This document shows, piece after piece, positions 26,931 to 36,005 of a stretch of 64,000 nucleotides of DNA; position 1 is the stretch's first letter, and each line of letters begins with the position of its first letter. Both the position numbers and the translations under genes were made by a program. Source of the stretch: Auanema rhodensis. Taxonomy: Eukaryota; Nematoda; Chromadorea; Rhabditida; Rhabditidae. The notes beneath the pieces are model-generated. The model saw nothing but the letters and a program-made list of their open reading frames with translations. It ran no database searches and was not told the origin of the DNA. The stretch spans positions 11,780,001 to 11,844,000 of the forward strand of contig OZ059895.1 of NCBI GenBank assembly GCA_964057225.1, in the 5' to 3' direction.

Positions 26931-27788
26931 TTATTTCATATTTTTAACATGTAATGTAACAACTGTAGAACCATAATTAAATTGCATAGGACGACCAAAT
27001 TCATCTAAAATTTCAATACGTATGGTATCGAGTGTTTGTCTAGTGATTGGTACATAACGAATAGGATTAAATGTTTTGGCAATCATTTTACCAAATTCAG
27101 TAGAAGGTGGTACAGGTAAACATGTAAGTAAATTAGCTTTCACGCTACCAAGAATGGAATATTCTACAATATCACAATATATATACATTGTATTAATGTT
27201 ATTTAAAAAATCAATGGGACGCCTGGCTATTATTGTATCGTTGATGTTTTTATTTTCAAAACCAAGGAAATATGCAAAATCATCACCAAGCGTTGCATTC
27301 ATTAATAGTCGCTTGCTTGTTACAAATTCTATGCGCTGCAATGTTTTGTTAAACTGAAATGTGGCGTCTGCGAGCATTTCCTCAACTAGCTTAGCCTCAG
27401 CCTGGCGATTATTATACCATTTTTTTACATCTTCATCTTTATCTATTAAACCCTTTATACGTGCTTTTTCCTCAGCTCCAAGAGGCTTTGTATTGTTGGC
27501 GATAAATGATTCTCTTCCAGCATTGATTCCGCGTATTCTTTCATCACCATTTGCATAGTTGCCTTTAGACAAGTGCAGAATAAACTTTCTGTTGGAAAAA
27601 CGTAGTGTATAAGATAAATCTTTTTGAAAATTTAATATAGAACAAGGAAAAATGATGTCTGTCAGCCCAATACAATATCTATTATTGCGTAGCCTTAGTG
27701 TTTCAGGTAATCTGGTAAGAAACACTGATGATGTATTACTTTTTTCAGAGTCAACTGATGATGGAAGAGTAATGTAAAAATCATCCAT
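26931..27788 (-). CDS. Polinton penton (minor capsid) protein, left copy
   Basis: A 285-residue product starts at the ATG at 27,788 and is uninterrupted. The N-terminus (ITLPSS, then LPETLRL and YCIGLTDIIFP) and C-terminus (FGRPMQFNYGSTVVTLHV) match the pattern of the single jelly-roll penton protein (PY) of Polintons, which forms the icosahedral vertices. It is identical in the other arm. A charged insert (residues ~75-125, GAEEKARIKGLIDKDEDV) lies between the strands. It converges with the zinc-finger gene, with stop codons only a few bases apart. This is one of the few intact capsid-module frames. Confidence 0.85.
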   Translation of the reverse strand: MDDFYITLPSSVDSEKSNTSSVFLTRLPETLRLRNNRYCIGLTDIIFPCSILNFQKDLSYTLRFSNRKFILHLSKGNYANGDERIRGINAGRESFIANNTKPLGAEEKARIKGLIDKDEDVKKWYNNRQAEAKLVEEMLADATFQFNKTLQRIEFVTSKRLLMNATLGDDFAYFLGFENKNINDTIIARRPIDFLNNINTMYIYCDIVEYSILGSVKANLLTCLPVPPSTEFGKMIAKTFNPIRYVPITRQTLDTIRIEILDEFGRPMQFNYGSTVVTLHVKNMK

Positions 27789-27867
27789 GACAAACCACCA
27801 CTTGATACGTGTACACTATTGCAAATGAAATCATTTGCATTTTAGGTACATTTACGAGTGGTTGATT

Positions 27868-28210
27868 ATGGTTTTCAGCTTCAAACTACCCAGTCAGACA
27901 ACTGTAATAGGTGCTACCCAATGCGGTAAAAAAACCCTAAAAGCATATATGTGAAAATACTGAAAAGTTTTTCAACGTTCCCATTGATAGAATTTTCTGG
28001 TTCAGTCAATGTGGGTCATCGTCAGGTGTACCAATAAATGATGAGCGTTTAATAATTATTCAAGGGCCCCCTGATCCTGATTTAATAAAAGAACAAAAGG
28101 GAATAAATACTATACTAGTGCTGGATGATTTGATGAACTTTTTTTCATCGAATAAAGCAGCAAAGGAATTACTCAACAACATTTTTACAGTATGGGCTGG
28201 AAAAGGCTAA
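27868..28210 (+). pseudogene. Packaging ATPase, left copy (frameshifted)
   Basis: This is a FtsK/HerA-type (A32-like) genome-packaging ATPase. The reading frame begins at the ATG at 27,868 and reaches the Walker A region, where the left arm lacks 2 nt present in the right arm (ccctaaaagc against ccctcataaagc, near 27,940). This throws out the rest of the frame. Even without the lesion the gene ends at ~115 codons, about half the usual family length. It is divergent from the penton gene, with ~80 bp between starts. Confidence 0.8.
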
Positions 28211-28288
28211 ATCATTATTGGCAACGCTTTCACACAAACAATTGAAAACAATAGTTACATGTGGTTTTGCCTATTTTGGTTTTAAATC

Positions 28289-28693
28289 ATGAAGCTCAAC
28301 CATAAATATCGACTAATTCCTGTCGACGAGGAAACAATTAATATAGACAAGTTTGATGCAGAATTGAAGCTTTTACGAGAAAATAGAGCTATACCCGATT
28401 ATAAAAAGGCTGAACTATACGAAGACTTGATTGCTCGTCTCAAAAACTATAGAGAAAGTATAGATGCGCCCATATCAGTACAAGTGGAAAATCCTGATCC
28501 ACCTCTATTGCCAGAATACAAGTTGCCAAGAAAGTATAACAATTTGTGAGAGAAATTTCCAGAGGTGCGCACAAACAAGAGTAATCAACTTGTGATTAAT
28601 AATGAGGCTGTACCAAACACCGATATTACAAAAATTTTAGATTTCGTATTGGATAAAACAAAAACGGAGCCCAATGGATTTTCAGTCTTGTCA
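28289..28693 (+). pseudogene. Polinton gene X, left copy (cut at palindrome centre)
   Basis: The frame opens at the ATG at 28,289 with a hydrophilic, probably helical 86-residue segment (MKLNHKYRLIPVDEE; YEDLIARLKNYRES). An in-frame TGA follows at 28,547, and the same frame continues open until the arm ends at 28,693. Comparable ORFs lie between the ATPase and integrase in other Polintons, but I have no functional name. See the right copy for the C-terminal half. Confidence 0.55.
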
Positions 28694-29160
28694 TGACTAT
28701 TATAAAACTCTGTGCGATTATCAGTAATCAACTGAATAGGTATAAAATTCTTGAATAAATTTTCAAATGCACTAGCAACCTCTATACCACCTTTAGTTTT
28801 CAAAGGCCTAACATATAACATGCGTGTATAAACATCAATCATGGTCAACATGTAAGCATAGCCGTCGTTTAATTTTTTATATTTTTGCATATCAACCAAT
28901 TCTGCTTGCACTGTTAGAAATCGACCACATCCTCTAGTCTTTCTAGTCTGCATACGCATTCTGGTTGGTTTATGCCGTGTAAAAGTTTCAGAATCTTGCA
29001 AAAAATCATCAACTTGTACCTTTGAAATGCCATGTTTTCGTGCTTGCGAAAATAAATTCTTGGCTGATGTATATGAAGCTGGATGTTTTATATCGTAATA
29101 AATGCTCGCCAAAATATCATTTCCATAATCTAATGTAGAACTTTTTACGACCTTGGCCAT
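28694..29160 (-). pseudogene. Polinton retroviral-type integrase, truncated
   Basis: This is the rve-superfamily integrase that would insert the element. From the ATG at 29,160, residues 20-60 form the N-terminal region (YYDIKHPASYTSAKNLF) and the catalytic core follows: Asp90 in QAELVDMQ, GYAYMLTMIDVYTRM, and Asp147 in LITDNRTEFYN (Arg replaces the usual Gly after TDN). The third catalytic acid and the chromodomain-like C-terminus are missing because the palindrome arm begins at 28,693. The downstream open frame is only the antisense of gene X. It is single copy, in the spacer between the arms. Confidence 0.85.
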
Positions 29161-29833
29161 TCTGTGAGTCTCCTTCTTGTGGTGTGTAATATGATTCGGC
29201 GGCAGTATCAAAAGTCTTTGATCTTTTACTTTTGAGTGTACGAACCGGTGATGGTGAATATCGAATAACAGCTTTACGATGACGTGGCGTTCTAGGTAAT
29301 ACAGTAGAGTCCAAGTCTGTAACAGCCGGTTCAGCTCTAGTTACAACGTCAACTGAATCATTGTCAGCCGACTCTTTTCTAGTTTGTTTCTTGTTAGAAC
29401 TAGATACGCCTTTACTGGCTAAAAACTTTGACAAGACTGAAAATCCATTGGGCTCCGTTTTTGTTTTATCCAATACAAAATCTAAAATTTTTGTAATATC
29501 GGTGTTTGGTACAGCCTCATTATTAATCACAAGTTGATTACTCTTGTTTGTGCGCACCTCTGGAAATTTCTCTCACAAATTGTTATACTTTCTTGGCAAC
29601 TTGTATTCTGGCAATAGAGGTGGATCAGGATTTTCCACTTGTACTGATATGGGCGCATCTATACTTTCTCTATAGTTTTTGAGACGAGCAATCAAGTCTT
29701 CGTATAGTTCAGCCTTTTTATAATCGGGTATAGCTCTATTTTCTCGTAAAAGCTTCAATTCTGCATCAAACTTGTCTATATTAATTGTTTCCTCGTCGAC
29801 AGGAATTAGTCGATATTTATGGTTAAGCTTCAT
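29117..29833 (-). pseudogene. Polinton gene X, right copy (in-frame stop)
   Basis: The ATG at 29,833 opens an 86-codon segment identical to the left copy. It is followed by one in-frame TGA (29,573) and then ~150 more codons in the same frame to 29,117. The second part has a short helical region (ITKILDFVLDKT, VLSKFLASKGV) and then a disordered Ser/Thr/Arg-rich tail (RYSPSPVRTLKSKRSK). The 3' end overlaps the integrase start in another frame. A single stop suggests either recent decay or stop readthrough. I do not recognise the family; its position between ATPase and integrase is conserved in this element. Confidence 0.55.
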
Positions 29834-29911
29834 GATTTAAAACCAAAATAGGCAATACCACATGTAACTATTGTTTTCAATTGTTTGTGTGAAAGCGTTG
29901 CCAATAATGAT

Positions 29912-30256
29912 TTAGCCTTTTCCAGCCCATACTGTAAAAATGTTGTTGAGTAATTCCTTTGCTGCTTTATTCGATGAAAAAAAGTTTATCAAATCATCCA
30001 GCACTAGTATAGTATTTATTCCCTTTTGTTCTTTTATTAAATCAGGATCAGGGGGCCCTTGAATAATTATTAAACGCTCATCATTTATTGGTACACCTGA
30101 CGATGACCCACATTGACTGAACCAGAATATTCTATCAATGGGAACGTTGAAAAACTTTTCAGTATTTTCACATATATGCTTTATGAGGGTTTTTTTACCG
30201 CATTGGGTAGCACCTATTACAGTTGTCTGACTGGGTAGTTTGAAGCTGAAAACCAT
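29912..30256 (-). pseudogene. Packaging ATPase, right copy (C-terminally truncated)
   Basis: A 114-residue frame starts at the ATG at 30,256. Walker A is at residues 15-23 (GATQCGKKT, with Lys-Lys where Gly-Lys-Ser/Thr would leave one Lys) and Walker B at 83-89 (ILVLDDL). The middle carries the FWFSQCG and RLIIIQGPPDPDLI blocks typical of the A32-like packaging ATPases of Polintons. The usual second half (sensor and arginine-finger region) is absent: the frame stops at 29,912, and only ~80 bp separates it from gene X. It would act in loading DNA into capsids, but it is probably not functional. Confidence 0.8.
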
Positions 30257-30335
30257 AATCAACCACTCGTAAATGTACCTAAAATGCAAATGATTTCATT
30301 TGCAATAGTGTACACGTATCAAGTGGTGGTTTGTC

Positions 30336-31193
30336 ATGGATGATTTTTACATTACTCTTCCATCATCAGTTGACTCTGAAAAAAGTAATACATCATCAGT
30401 GTTTCTTACCAGATTACCTGAAACACTAAGGCTACGCAATAATAGATATTGTATTGGGCTGACAGACATCATTTTTCCTTGTTCTATATTAAATTTTCAA
30501 AAAGATTTATCTTATACACTACGTTTTTCCAACAGAAAGTTTATTCTGCACTTGTCTAAAGGCAACTATGCAAATGGTGATGAAAGAATACGCGGAATCA
30601 ATGCTGGAAGAGAATCATTTATCGCCAACAATACAAAGCCTCTTGGAGCTGAGGAAAAAGCACGTATAAAGGGTTTAATAGATAAAGATGAAGATGTAAA
30701 AAAATGGTATAATAATCGCCAGGCTGAGGCTAAGCTAGTTGAGGAAATGCTCGCAGACGCCACATTTCAGTTTAACAAAACATTGCAGCGCATAGAATTT
30801 GTAACAAGCAAGCGACTATTAATGAATGCAACGCTTGGTGATGATTTTGCATATTTCCTTGGTTTTGAAAATAAAAACATCAACGATACAATAATAGCCA
30901 GGCGTCCCATTGATTTTTTAAATAACATTAATACAATGTATATATATTGTGATATTGTAGAATATTCCATTCTTGGTAGCGTGAAAGCTAATTTACTTAC
31001 ATGTTTACCTGTACCACCTTCTACTGAATTTGGTAAAATGATTGCCAAAACATTTAATCCTATTCGTTATGTACCAATCACTAGACAAACACTCGATACC
31101 ATACGTATTGAAATTTTAGATGAATTTGGTCGTCCTATGCAATTTAATTATGGTTCTACAGTTGTTACATTACATGTTAAAAATATGAAATAA
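30336..31193 (+). CDS. Polinton penton (minor capsid) protein, right copy
   Basis: This intact 285-codon frame from the ATG at 30,336 is identical in protein to the left copy. The family evidence is the conserved N-terminal ITLPSS and C-terminal VVTLHV blocks that bracket the single jelly roll. It is transcribed away from the ATPase, with ~80 bp between the starts for a shared divergent promoter, and ends 6 bp before the converging zinc-finger gene. Perfect protein identity between arms suggests recent duplication or gene conversion. Confidence 0.85.
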   Translation: MDDFYITLPSSVDSEKSNTSSVFLTRLPETLRLRNNRYCIGLTDIIFPCSILNFQKDLSYTLRFSNRKFILHLSKGNYANGDERIRGINAGRESFIANNTKPLGAEEKARIKGLIDKDEDVKKWYNNRQAEAKLVEEMLADATFQFNKTLQRIEFVTSKRLLMNATLGDDFAYFLGFENKNINDTIIARRPIDFLNNINTMYIYCDIVEYSILGSVKANLLTCLPVPPSTEFGKMIAKTFNPIRYVPITRQTLDTIRIEILDEFGRPMQFNYGSTVVTLHVKNMK

Positions 31194-31198
31194 ACGTT

Positions 31199-31659
31199 TT
31201 ATTCAACAGTTATACAATACCACATTTTTATTTTCGATGGTTTAAAAGATAGTTTAGGGCAGTTTTGTTTGTCGCTCGGCTCGTGTTGTGAATGTTCTCC
31301 GTCACTATTGCTGCGGCATCTTTTTGATTGGGTTGAATGTACAAACTCCTCAGCTTTTTCAAAGGGTTTGCTGGTATCATTTCCATCACCATCTTCACCA
31401 TTCGTTCCATTATTATTATGAATACGCCGAATATGACGCTCACAATTGAATCTTGTTCCAAAAGTTTCACTACAATGAGGGCACAAACGTCTACGAACAC
31501 CATCCAAATGTCCATATTTTTGAATAAAGTCAGCATTGCTGATATAATTGTTACATACGGGTTAAATGCATGCCTTTTCAAAACGTGATCACTAAAATGC
31601 TTGGTTGAAGAAAATATTTCCTTGCATGTACCACAATATTTGTTACATAAAAGTTCCAT
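31199..31659 (-). pseudogene. Two-finger C2H2 protein, right copy (frame broken)
   Basis: Mirror copy of the left zinc-finger gene, starting at the ATG at 31,659. The same frame change lies between the two fingers, so the lesion (or mini-intron) predates the palindrome. One residue differs from the left copy in the acidic tail (Pro for Ser near NCPKLSF). Finger spacing C-x2-C-x12-H-x4-H is kept in both fingers, which argues for past selection on DNA or RNA binding. Confidence 0.6.
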
Positions 31660-31700
31660 TAGAGGAAAATGAAAAACGACCACACGCAATCAACCCACTT

Positions 31701-31871
31701 TTATATAATGAGCAATAATATGACTAGTGTTGTACAAAAGCCCAATCCCAATGCTATACCTTTAATAAATGGCACTGAAATACATTTCAACATTCTCCTG
31801 TATAAAGGCGCTGGTTTAGATTGCTCCAACGTGTCTTTGACACATAATTCACAGTGACAAGGAATATTCAT
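31701..31871 (-). CDS. Small single-pass membrane protein, right copy
   Basis: Identical 56-residue frame from the ATG at 31,871, with the CHCELC head and hydrophobic C-terminal anchor. It sits between the protease and zinc-finger genes on the same strand, as in the other arm. It is intact, and the family is not recognised. Confidence 0.5.
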   Translation of the reverse strand: MNIPCHCELCVKDTLEQSKPAPLYRRMLKCISVPFIKGIALGLGFCTTLVILLLII

Positions 31872-31912
31872 AACTGACCACGTAATGTAGCAGGTTATTA
31901 ATGACAAATTTC

Positions 31913-32339
31913 TTATATAGTAGCCAATTTATAGTCGAATACTTTATGCATAAACGCTTTAATAAAGACATCATCATTTTTCAATAGTTTAAAAAATGAA
32001 CAACATTAGTATAACAAATACCACATAGCCACCACAAGTGTATTCAATTAAACGTTGTGGTTTGCAAGTATTAATTTTTACCTTTTTATATTTGGCCAGA
32101 TAATTTTGAATGTACTTGTTCATTTTATATCCCAAGCTACAGAAAAAATAGGCTTGCTTGTTACGTACAAAGATGACCTGCCAATGTGTGCCTGGCTTAT
32201 CATGTGTGTCAGTATTTACGACTAGTGCAAAGTTTTTACGACGCGTTTTGGGTAGAGTATCAGCGCTATATACACCGAGGAATAGTTTCCGAGTGCTGGG
32301 GACAGATTGCAATAGTGATACTATTTCAGACGAATACAT
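31913..32339 (-). pseudogene. Adenain-like cysteine protease, right copy
   Basis: Mirror of the left protease: ATG at 32,339, His52 and Cys102 retained, cysteine in place of the expected acid, and the same T/A-run frameshift near 32,004 that moves the C-terminal helix into another frame ending at 31,913. Because both arms share the lesion, it arose before the arms were duplicated, unless both frames are joined by programmed shifting at the homopolymer. Confidence 0.75.
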
Positions 32340-32390
32340 TTTAGTAGAATGATCTAGTGTAACTTTTGTATTGCGCGCGTGCGGTTCGAT

Positions 32391-32843
32391 ATGCCGCACC
32401 TCCTTTTGGATGTCAACTCTATTCAAGGGACAACACTTTTAAATCAACAAATGGGTGGCGCCCCATTTAGCGGAATGATGTTTCAACGTGGCATGCAGAG
32501 GGGTCATGGTTTGGGTGGTATTTTGGCAACTTTGGCATCATTTCTACCACGCATCATTCAATCACCTATAGCCCAAAATCTCATCAATGCCGGAAGAAAC
32601 GCCTTATCCAGTGCTGTAAGCAATAGTCCAGTAGTAAATTCACCTCTTGGCGGACAGTTGCTGAAAACTGGTGATGAAATTGTCGATGGGGTGCTGAAAG
32701 GCGATAATATCAAGGAAACTCTTAAAACAGCCAGCCGGCAAGCTATACGAGATCTTACCGGCTTGGGCAAACGGCGACGACGCAAAACCACAAAACCTCA
32801 TAAGCGGTTGTGCATCACTCGTGAGCGGTTGTTTCACATTTAA
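32391..32843 (+). CDS. Polinton minor structural protein, right copy
   Basis: A 150-residue frame from the ATG at 32,391 ends exactly before the capsid ATG at 32,844, so the two genes abut. It has Gly-rich N-terminal hydrophobic stretches (GHGLGGILATLASFLP), a central SPLGGQLLKTGDEIVDG segment and a basic tail beginning GKRRRRK. A DNA-condensing or capsid-cementing role is inferred from the basic tail and position. No catalytic motif is visible. Confidence 0.6.
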   Translation: MPHLLLDVNSIQGTTLLNQQMGGAPFSGMMFQRGMQRGHGLGGILATLASFLPRIIQSPIAQNLINAGRNALSSAVSNSPVVNSPLGGQLLKTGDEIVDGVLKGDNIKETLKTASRQAIRDLTGLGKRRRRKTTKPHKRLCITRERLFHI

Positions 32844-34169
32844 ATGGCTGAATTGATAGATTCAAAATCAGCACAAGCCCTTTTACCTAATATCAACTAT
32901 GGTGATATACCAGCGTCGGCATTAGGTGTTGAATCCACTCGTACTGTACAAGTCCCTTTGAAAAATACTTTTCTTCCTCAAGGACCATGGGAATTTGTTA
33001 TAGCTCAAAATTCCAAATCATTCCTCAATCTGAGAAGATGTTGGTTGAATGTAAAATTTAAAATTGTAACCACAAACGGTGATCCAGTACCAGACAACTT
33101 TGTTTTTGCACCATGTCAACAATTTGCTGCCAGTTTAATACATCATTTGAAAATTGGTGATGTTAGCGTGTATGACTCTACCGTGAATCATGTCTATAAA
33201 ACATATATCGAGAATATTTTAATGTATAGCAACGATGTTAAAGAGAGCAAACTTGCCATATCAGGCTATTATGCTGATAGATATATAGATAATGCTTATA
33301 GATAATTAGAACGCGTCAAGCGCTTGTAAAAAATGGCATATTGTGTGAGATGGCTGCTCCCGTCAGTATGGACCTATTTAATCAAGAGCGACTGTTTGTA
33401 AACTATTCAAAAATGGAGCTAACTGCATATCCAAACCGTGATAACTTTTTAATTGACACTCTAGGCTGGAATAATGAAAACAAGGATACTACATTAAAGG
33501 AGGAGTTTCCAAATTTGAAAATAGATATCAGCGATGTACATTTGCTCATTCAAGAGTTTGATCTAAACGCTGGATTAGCTATTGGCTATAGAAGATAAAC
33601 TCGCAAAGGATCGAATACACTACCCCATGACATCAGTGAAAATGCGCTCTTATTTCATAGAAGGAGGCCGCTTGGATTCACCTAATAATATATTATTCAC
33701 GTCTCACACACCAAAACGTGTTGTAGTAGGTCTTGTCGGCGCACACGCTTATAATGGTACTTTTAAACATTCGCCATTCAACTTTAAACCGTTTGATTTG
33801 AAAAATATATACTTGACGCTCAACAATAGGGTAATACCTACCCGCCTTTATAATTTAGAATGGCGATCTTCCTATGCCACAGCATATATTTACATGTTGG
33901 AAGGTTTGGGACTTGGTCGTACAGATTCATCCAATGGTATTACACCAGGAATGTATAAAGCTGGTTTCACATTTTTTGTATTTGATATTTCTCCTACTGT
34001 GCATTCGTCAGAGTTATTTGATGTTATACGACAAGGTAATGTAGCCTTGAAATTGGAATTTTGTCAACAAACGCCGCAAGAGGGCTTATATGCAATTGTT
34101 TATGCAGATTATGATTCTATTCTTTCAATTGACAACAATCGTGCTCCATATATTGATACCAGTTTGTAA
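32844..34169 (+). pseudogene. Polinton major capsid protein, full length but frame broken
   Basis: This is the most complete capsid gene in the window, with three open blocks: 32,844-33,305, ~33,306-33,598 and ~33,585-34,169. Family markers are the N-terminal PLKNTFLPQGPWEFVI, the middle MDLFNQERLF and, near the C-terminus, GAHAYNGTFKHSPFNF, ELFDVIRQGNVALKLEF and YADYDSILSIDNNR. These are the order and spacing of the double jelly-roll Polinton major capsid protein (~440 residues). The first frameshift lies near 33,300. The second coincides with an imperfect 7-bp tandem duplication (gctattg/gctata) near 33,580. The C-terminal third exists only on this side. Confidence 0.88.
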
Positions 34170-34308
34170 TGTATGTAATAAATTCTTTAAAAGATATAAG
34201 AATAAAATTTATTAATACAACTATTTTTAAAAATAAATACATGTACAATGATAAAATTTATAAATACAAATATGTACAAGATGATAAAAATTTATAAATT
34301 CAAATATA
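34170..34308. other. AT-rich intergenic gap between convergent genes
   Basis: About 140 bp of A/T-rich sequence separates the capsid stop from the stop of the opposing PolB-like gene. Several aataaa-type signals occur on both strands (for example aataaaattt near 34,200 and aaataaatac near 34,231), fitting shared polyadenylation of convergent transcripts. Confidence 0.5.
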
Positions 34309-34946
34309 TTAAACACAATAACCGTAGGGTAAAGTACTATAATCTTGTAGATAACAAAGTTTATCCATTACAACTTTAGTACTTTTTGTCATATCCATTG
34401 TGGATATGGCACCCAGTTGCCTCTTTAACAAGGTTGTATTGGTTTTTAAAACCAATTTCTCTCCATCCATAACGAGTCCGCGAACCAGTCGCTCCATACT
34501 TTCAAAGTTTACCACTGACGCTGCCGTGTGGTCCAACGTCTGAAAATTATAAAATTATTTGAAAAGTCAAAGCTCGTTCTCACCGGTCTTTCATCAAACA
34601 GATACATTTCAATATTCATTGCCTGGCTAATTACAGCTTCTCGTTTTGATTGCTGCACCTTGCTGATGGCATTCATGATGGCAACGCCATCCAAATGCTC
34701 CCTTCTACGGAAATCCATAAATATGGATCCCTTTTCAAAGGATGAGTGCTCTATTGATAGACAAAATAGTGCTTTTTGTTTATCTGGCACACCACTTTCA
34801 GCAAGGCACCAATCAAGAAACTCATTAAATAGCCGCGGCATGACAACATGCATTTGCTCATTAATGGCTTCCAAATGTGGAAATGTGAGCGATCTAACGA
34901 CCACGTTGGTGAACCGACCAGTGCGTTTTATGCGTCGGTGTGACCA
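34309..34946 (-). CDS. Spliced gene related to the Polinton PolB N-terminal region
   Basis: Exon c (34,946-34,584) resembles the N-terminal region of Polinton protein-primed DNA polymerase: VRSLTFPHLE, IFMDFRRREHLDGVAIMNAI and QAMNIEMYLFDE. A 44-nt intron (34,583-34,540, CCG|GTGAGA ... TTTTCAG) joins it in phase 0 to exon d (34,539-34,309), which has no PolB resemblance and ends in a normal stop (TLPYGYCV). The acceptor before exon c is at 34,947-34,948, so an upstream exon is expected but not found here. No exonuclease or palm motifs are present, so this is not a polymerase. It may be a shortened derivative or a separate Polinton gene. Relatives lie at 53 and 61 kb. Confidence 0.55.
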
Positions 34947-35455
34947 CTATAATACACACTTTTTATAATCGCTATACGCTTTTATTTTAAATATAAATAA
35001 TTTTTGTTTATAACTTTTAATAAATTTTCTTTTCTTTAAATTATTTTTATATGCTTTTATTAAAAATAAATGGCTTTTGATTCTTGAATATAAAGTTTTT
35101 TTTTCAACTTTGAAAAAACTTTTATAAACATTTGTTAATGTTCAAAAATAAATGAAAAGGTCACGATGGTGTTTTATTATTTTACTAGTTCAAAATGTTT
35201 GAAATATTTATAATTTGTAAGAATTCAAAATTGGTTGCAGGAAAGATATATAGTGAGATGAAATGTAAAGATTTTAAAATAAATGCTGTTCAAAAGAATG
35301 AATATATAAATTTCAAAATACTTGCAATTTGTTTGATAAAAGATATAGATTGAGATGAAATGTAAAGATGAGAGAGAGAGAGAATTTTATGAATGCAATT
35401 GAAAAAGAGAAATAAATTTCAAAATGTTTTCAAAATATGCAATTGGAGCAAGATC
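34947..35455. repeat. AT-rich block shared with 54.5-55.0 kb and 62.7-63.25 kb
   Basis: The sequence just upstream of exon c is A/T-rich, contains a (ga)n run near 35,370, and matches 54,498-55,001 and 62,746-63,249 at high identity. Homology ends abruptly near 35,452 (ttggagcaaga). In the other copies this block lies between spliced exons, so it is probably an intron duplicated along with the exon. No gene is visible in it. Confidence 0.75.
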
Positions 35456-35580
35456 ATAATATATTCCATTTTTATTGTTGTAATTATAGCCAATTACAAT
35501 GTATTACACGCTTTCTGAATTCATGATTACTGTGTTTGCTTGTTTTGCATTAAAAAAATCTAAAATTTATAATTTTAAGA
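35450..35580. repeat. Dispersed repeat shared with 42,325-42,410
   Basis: The stretch from atattccatttttattgttg to attacacgctttctg occurs again near 42,330 with a few changes. It lies immediately 5' to the Tc1 remnant and may be that element's 5' flank or untranslated region. Confidence 0.6.
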
Positions 35581-36005
35581 TGGCTAGAGGCGAGAAAACT
35601 TTCCCTGAAGTAAGATCCATTATAATCAATATGAAGAAGAAGCGAAATGCTGTCGATGCCTCCCAGTACGATTCAAAGAGTATGGAATGATGCCCAAAAA
35701 CCATACAAAGTAGATATGAGAGGACGAGAAAGAAAAACCACGACTAATCAACACAATCTGTTCGTTAGGCCGCTTCATCCCTTAAACGTAAGAAGAAGGC
35801 TGTTAGCCAGAAACTTACGGGCCCGTGTACCTGCTCGAAAGCCGTTGATTTTGGTCAACAACAGGCTCAATCGTGTTCAGTTTGCACAAGAGCATCTGAA
35901 CTGGACCATTCGTTCTAAATTGGCCTAGCCAGTCTCCGGATCTCAACCCCATCAAGCATCTTTGGAGAGAACTTGGACGACGATCTTCAAAATACCCATG
36001 TTCTA
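35580..36005 (+). pseudogene. Tc1-family transposase, internally deleted
   Basis: The frame starts at the ATG at 35,580 with MARGEKTFPEVRSIIINMKK, the HTH start of a Tc1-like transposase. A frameshift near 35,645 moves the second HTH/linker region ([24 protein letters not shown]) to another frame. Both catalytic aspartate segments are deleted: EHLNWT is followed almost at once by [10 protein letters not shown] near 35,930, where the third catalytic residue is Lys instead of Glu (NPIKHLW). It cannot transpose. Confidence 0.8.

Larger units (their letters stand above)
24493..28693. mobile_element. Polinton/Maverick palindrome, left arm
   Basis: The left arm is the reverse complement of 29,429-33,631: paired positions sum to 58,124, or 58,122 after a 2-nt deletion in the left ATPase. 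Gene order from the outer end is capsid, minor structural protein, protease, membrane protein, zinc-finger protein, penton, ATPase, gene X. I saw roughly ten differences over 4.2 kb, including private lesions (capsid nonsense codon, ATPase 2-nt deletion). The outer end joins satellite A at ~24,492, so the capsid C-terminus is absent here. Confidence 0.93.
29429..33631. mobile_element. Polinton/Maverick palindrome, right arm
   Basis: This arm mirrors 24,493-28,693. Homology starts at 29,429 (tgacaagactga) and ends at ~33,631 (ccccatgaca). The right copy continues into unique capsid sequence to 34,169, whereas the left copy meets satellite A. The right arm is the better preserved one: it keeps the ATPase frame and the sense codon at the capsid site that is nonsense on the left. 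Confidence 0.93.

Noticed and set aside
28585-28693. Extra C-terminus of the integrase frame
   Set aside because: This part is simply the antisense of gene X in the palindrome arm; the true integrase homology stops at the arm boundary.
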